A stretch of 22,359 bases of DNA from Rodentolepis nana (lineage: Eukaryota > Platyhelminthes > Cestoda > Cyclophyllidea > Hymenolepididae): NCBI GenBank assembly GCA_900617975.1, contig UZAE01000488.1, positions 1-22,359 of the forward strand, given 5' to 3'. The position numbers and the translations under genes are program-made. Shown in pieces: positions 21,906-22,359 of this stretch (position 1 is the first letter of the stretch; every line of letters begins with the position of its first letter). The notes under the pieces were generated by a model that had not been told where the DNA came from, did no database searches, and saw only the letters and a list, made by a program, of their open reading frames with translations.

Positions 21906-22000
21906 AATATTATCACAAAAATGCGTGAAGTAACATTCCAAACTCGGCTTATTTGTAATGAAGCCTAGAAGGGTTTTAAGAAATTGGCGATTTATTCAAA

Positions 22001-22050
22001 TATTATTATTATTTTTTCAAATGGCAGGCTTTATGATATTTATCATAAAG
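22001..22050 (-). mobile_element. Inverted 3' tail of the SINE-like family (or of its LINE partner)
   Basis: Read on the minus strand, this stretch has GCCTGCCATTTGA (complement of 22017-22029), identical to the family 3' domain, followed by an A-run and (AAT)n in place of (AAAT)n. Upstream of it, a ATGATA-TT-TATCAT-like stem-loop stands where other copies have TGATAACTATCA. No head, module or pyrimidine-rich middle precedes it. It ends where the reverse transcriptase fragment on the other strand begins, so it may be the 3' end of that retrotransposon rather than a severely truncated short element. Confidence 0.75.
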
Positions 22051-22057
22051 TGATAGC

Positions 22058-22359
22058 CAACGCACTTTCAACTTCCTGGGTAACCTCCAAAACAACAGAG
22101 AAAGACCCAAGAAAGAACCAATACGCTTAAACAGCAAATTGCTTACCACCGACAACGAAATAGCTAACTACTTTGCGAGGTTCTATTCGCATAAGCAAAA
22201 GAAAACCCTTTTGTCAGAAAATCTTCAAGAGATTTAAAGATACAAGTAAGACAGTTTGGTGAAATTAAGGAAGACATACCAACACCAAATAATGAACCAT
22301 TCAGACATTGCGAACTTAATGCTGCGTTAAAACAGCTAAAGTGCAAGAAGTCTCCTGGC
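22058..22359 (+). pseudogene. Non-LTR retrotransposon reverse transcriptase fragment, frameshifted and cut by window
   Basis: One frame, open from 22049 to the stop at 22235-22237, reads through RTFNFLGNL and then LTTDNEIANYFARFYS, the pattern typical of the linker between endonuclease and reverse transcriptase in LINE ORF2 proteins. A second frame, open from 22168 to the window end, carries ELNAALKQLKCKKSPG. This is the conserved start of the reverse transcriptase domain, normally followed by a Pro-Asp-Gly. Both frames are open between 22168 and 22237, so a single-base deletion or equivalent shift there explains the break. No endonuclease domain is present upstream: the sequence changes abruptly to the inverted tail at 22001-22050, so the copy is 5'-truncated or rearranged. 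The catalytic residues lie beyond the window. Clade (Jockey, CR1/L2 or RTE type) is not resolvable here. Confidence 0.85.

Larger units (their letters stand above)
15896..22000. other. Long non-coding AT-rich stretch without SINE copies
   Basis: About 6.1 kb contain no recognisable family copy and no supportable gene, in contrast to a copy every 2-3.5 kb to the left. Within it are the G-quadruplex tract at 16745-16766, a TGTCA/TGACA cluster at 16605-16703, poly-C or poly-G runs at 19413-19424, 21030-21037, 21125-21132, 21333-21345 and 21896-21905, an AT run at 20617-20633 and a TC run at 21511-21526. The longest frame in the window (21373-21651 plus, 92 residues) lies here but has no domain I recognise. 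Confidence 0.5.

Noticed and set aside
1..22359. CRISPR array, prokaryotic operon or phage system
   Set aside because: The only regular repeat (2722-3249) has variable linkers with no unique spacers and sits inside a retroposon. There are no long reading frames anywhere.

Overview
The window looks like AT-rich, gene-poor nuclear DNA of an invertebrate animal. Reading frames are very short and stop codons are dense on both strands. There are no bacterial gene packages, no Shine-Dalgarno-led operons and no tRNA or rRNA. Instead there are short retroposons with target-site duplications, microsatellites, long poly-C runs and a decayed non-LTR retrotransposon. CpG is not obviously depleted. The phylum cannot be fixed from sequence alone; a lophotrochozoan, flatworm or arthropod would all fit.

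The dominant feature is one dispersed SINE-like family of about 320-340 bp. Seven plus-strand copies lie at 1-290 (cut by the window edge), 2663-3597, 6174-6515, 9144-9479, 11061-11381, 13545-13864 and 15608-15895. An eighth piece, only the 3' tail, lies on the minus strand at 22001-22050. The internal copies share a fixed 5' end (GTGCGCAATAGACTT-like), a pyrimidine-rich middle, a 3' domain with a small stem-loop, and mostly an (AAAT)n-type tail. Several carry clear target-site duplications, for example the 14-bp perfect repeat around copy 5. Copy 2 is swollen to about 935 bp because one ~40-bp module became a tandem array of 13 units with a 127-bp higher-order period, so a minisatellite has formed inside a retroposon.

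At the right edge (22058-22359, plus strand) is a frameshifted, 5'-truncated non-LTR retrotransposon fragment that enters the reverse transcriptase domain (KKSPG motif) and runs out of the window. Its 5' side abuts the inverted 3' tail of the SINE-like family. This arrangement is what twin priming (5' inversion) would leave if the LINE and the short elements share a 3' end. It suggests, but does not prove, that this LINE is the mobilising partner.

The rest is non-coding DNA: TAAT-rich stretches that could include regulatory elements, a strong G-quadruplex/i-motif tract at 16745-16766, several 8-13-base C/G runs and minor microsatellites. The only host-like coding candidate is a possible 3'-terminal exon on the minus strand at 4131-4352, which I could not identify. 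No complete protein-coding gene is visible, so most of the window reads as intergenic or intronic.
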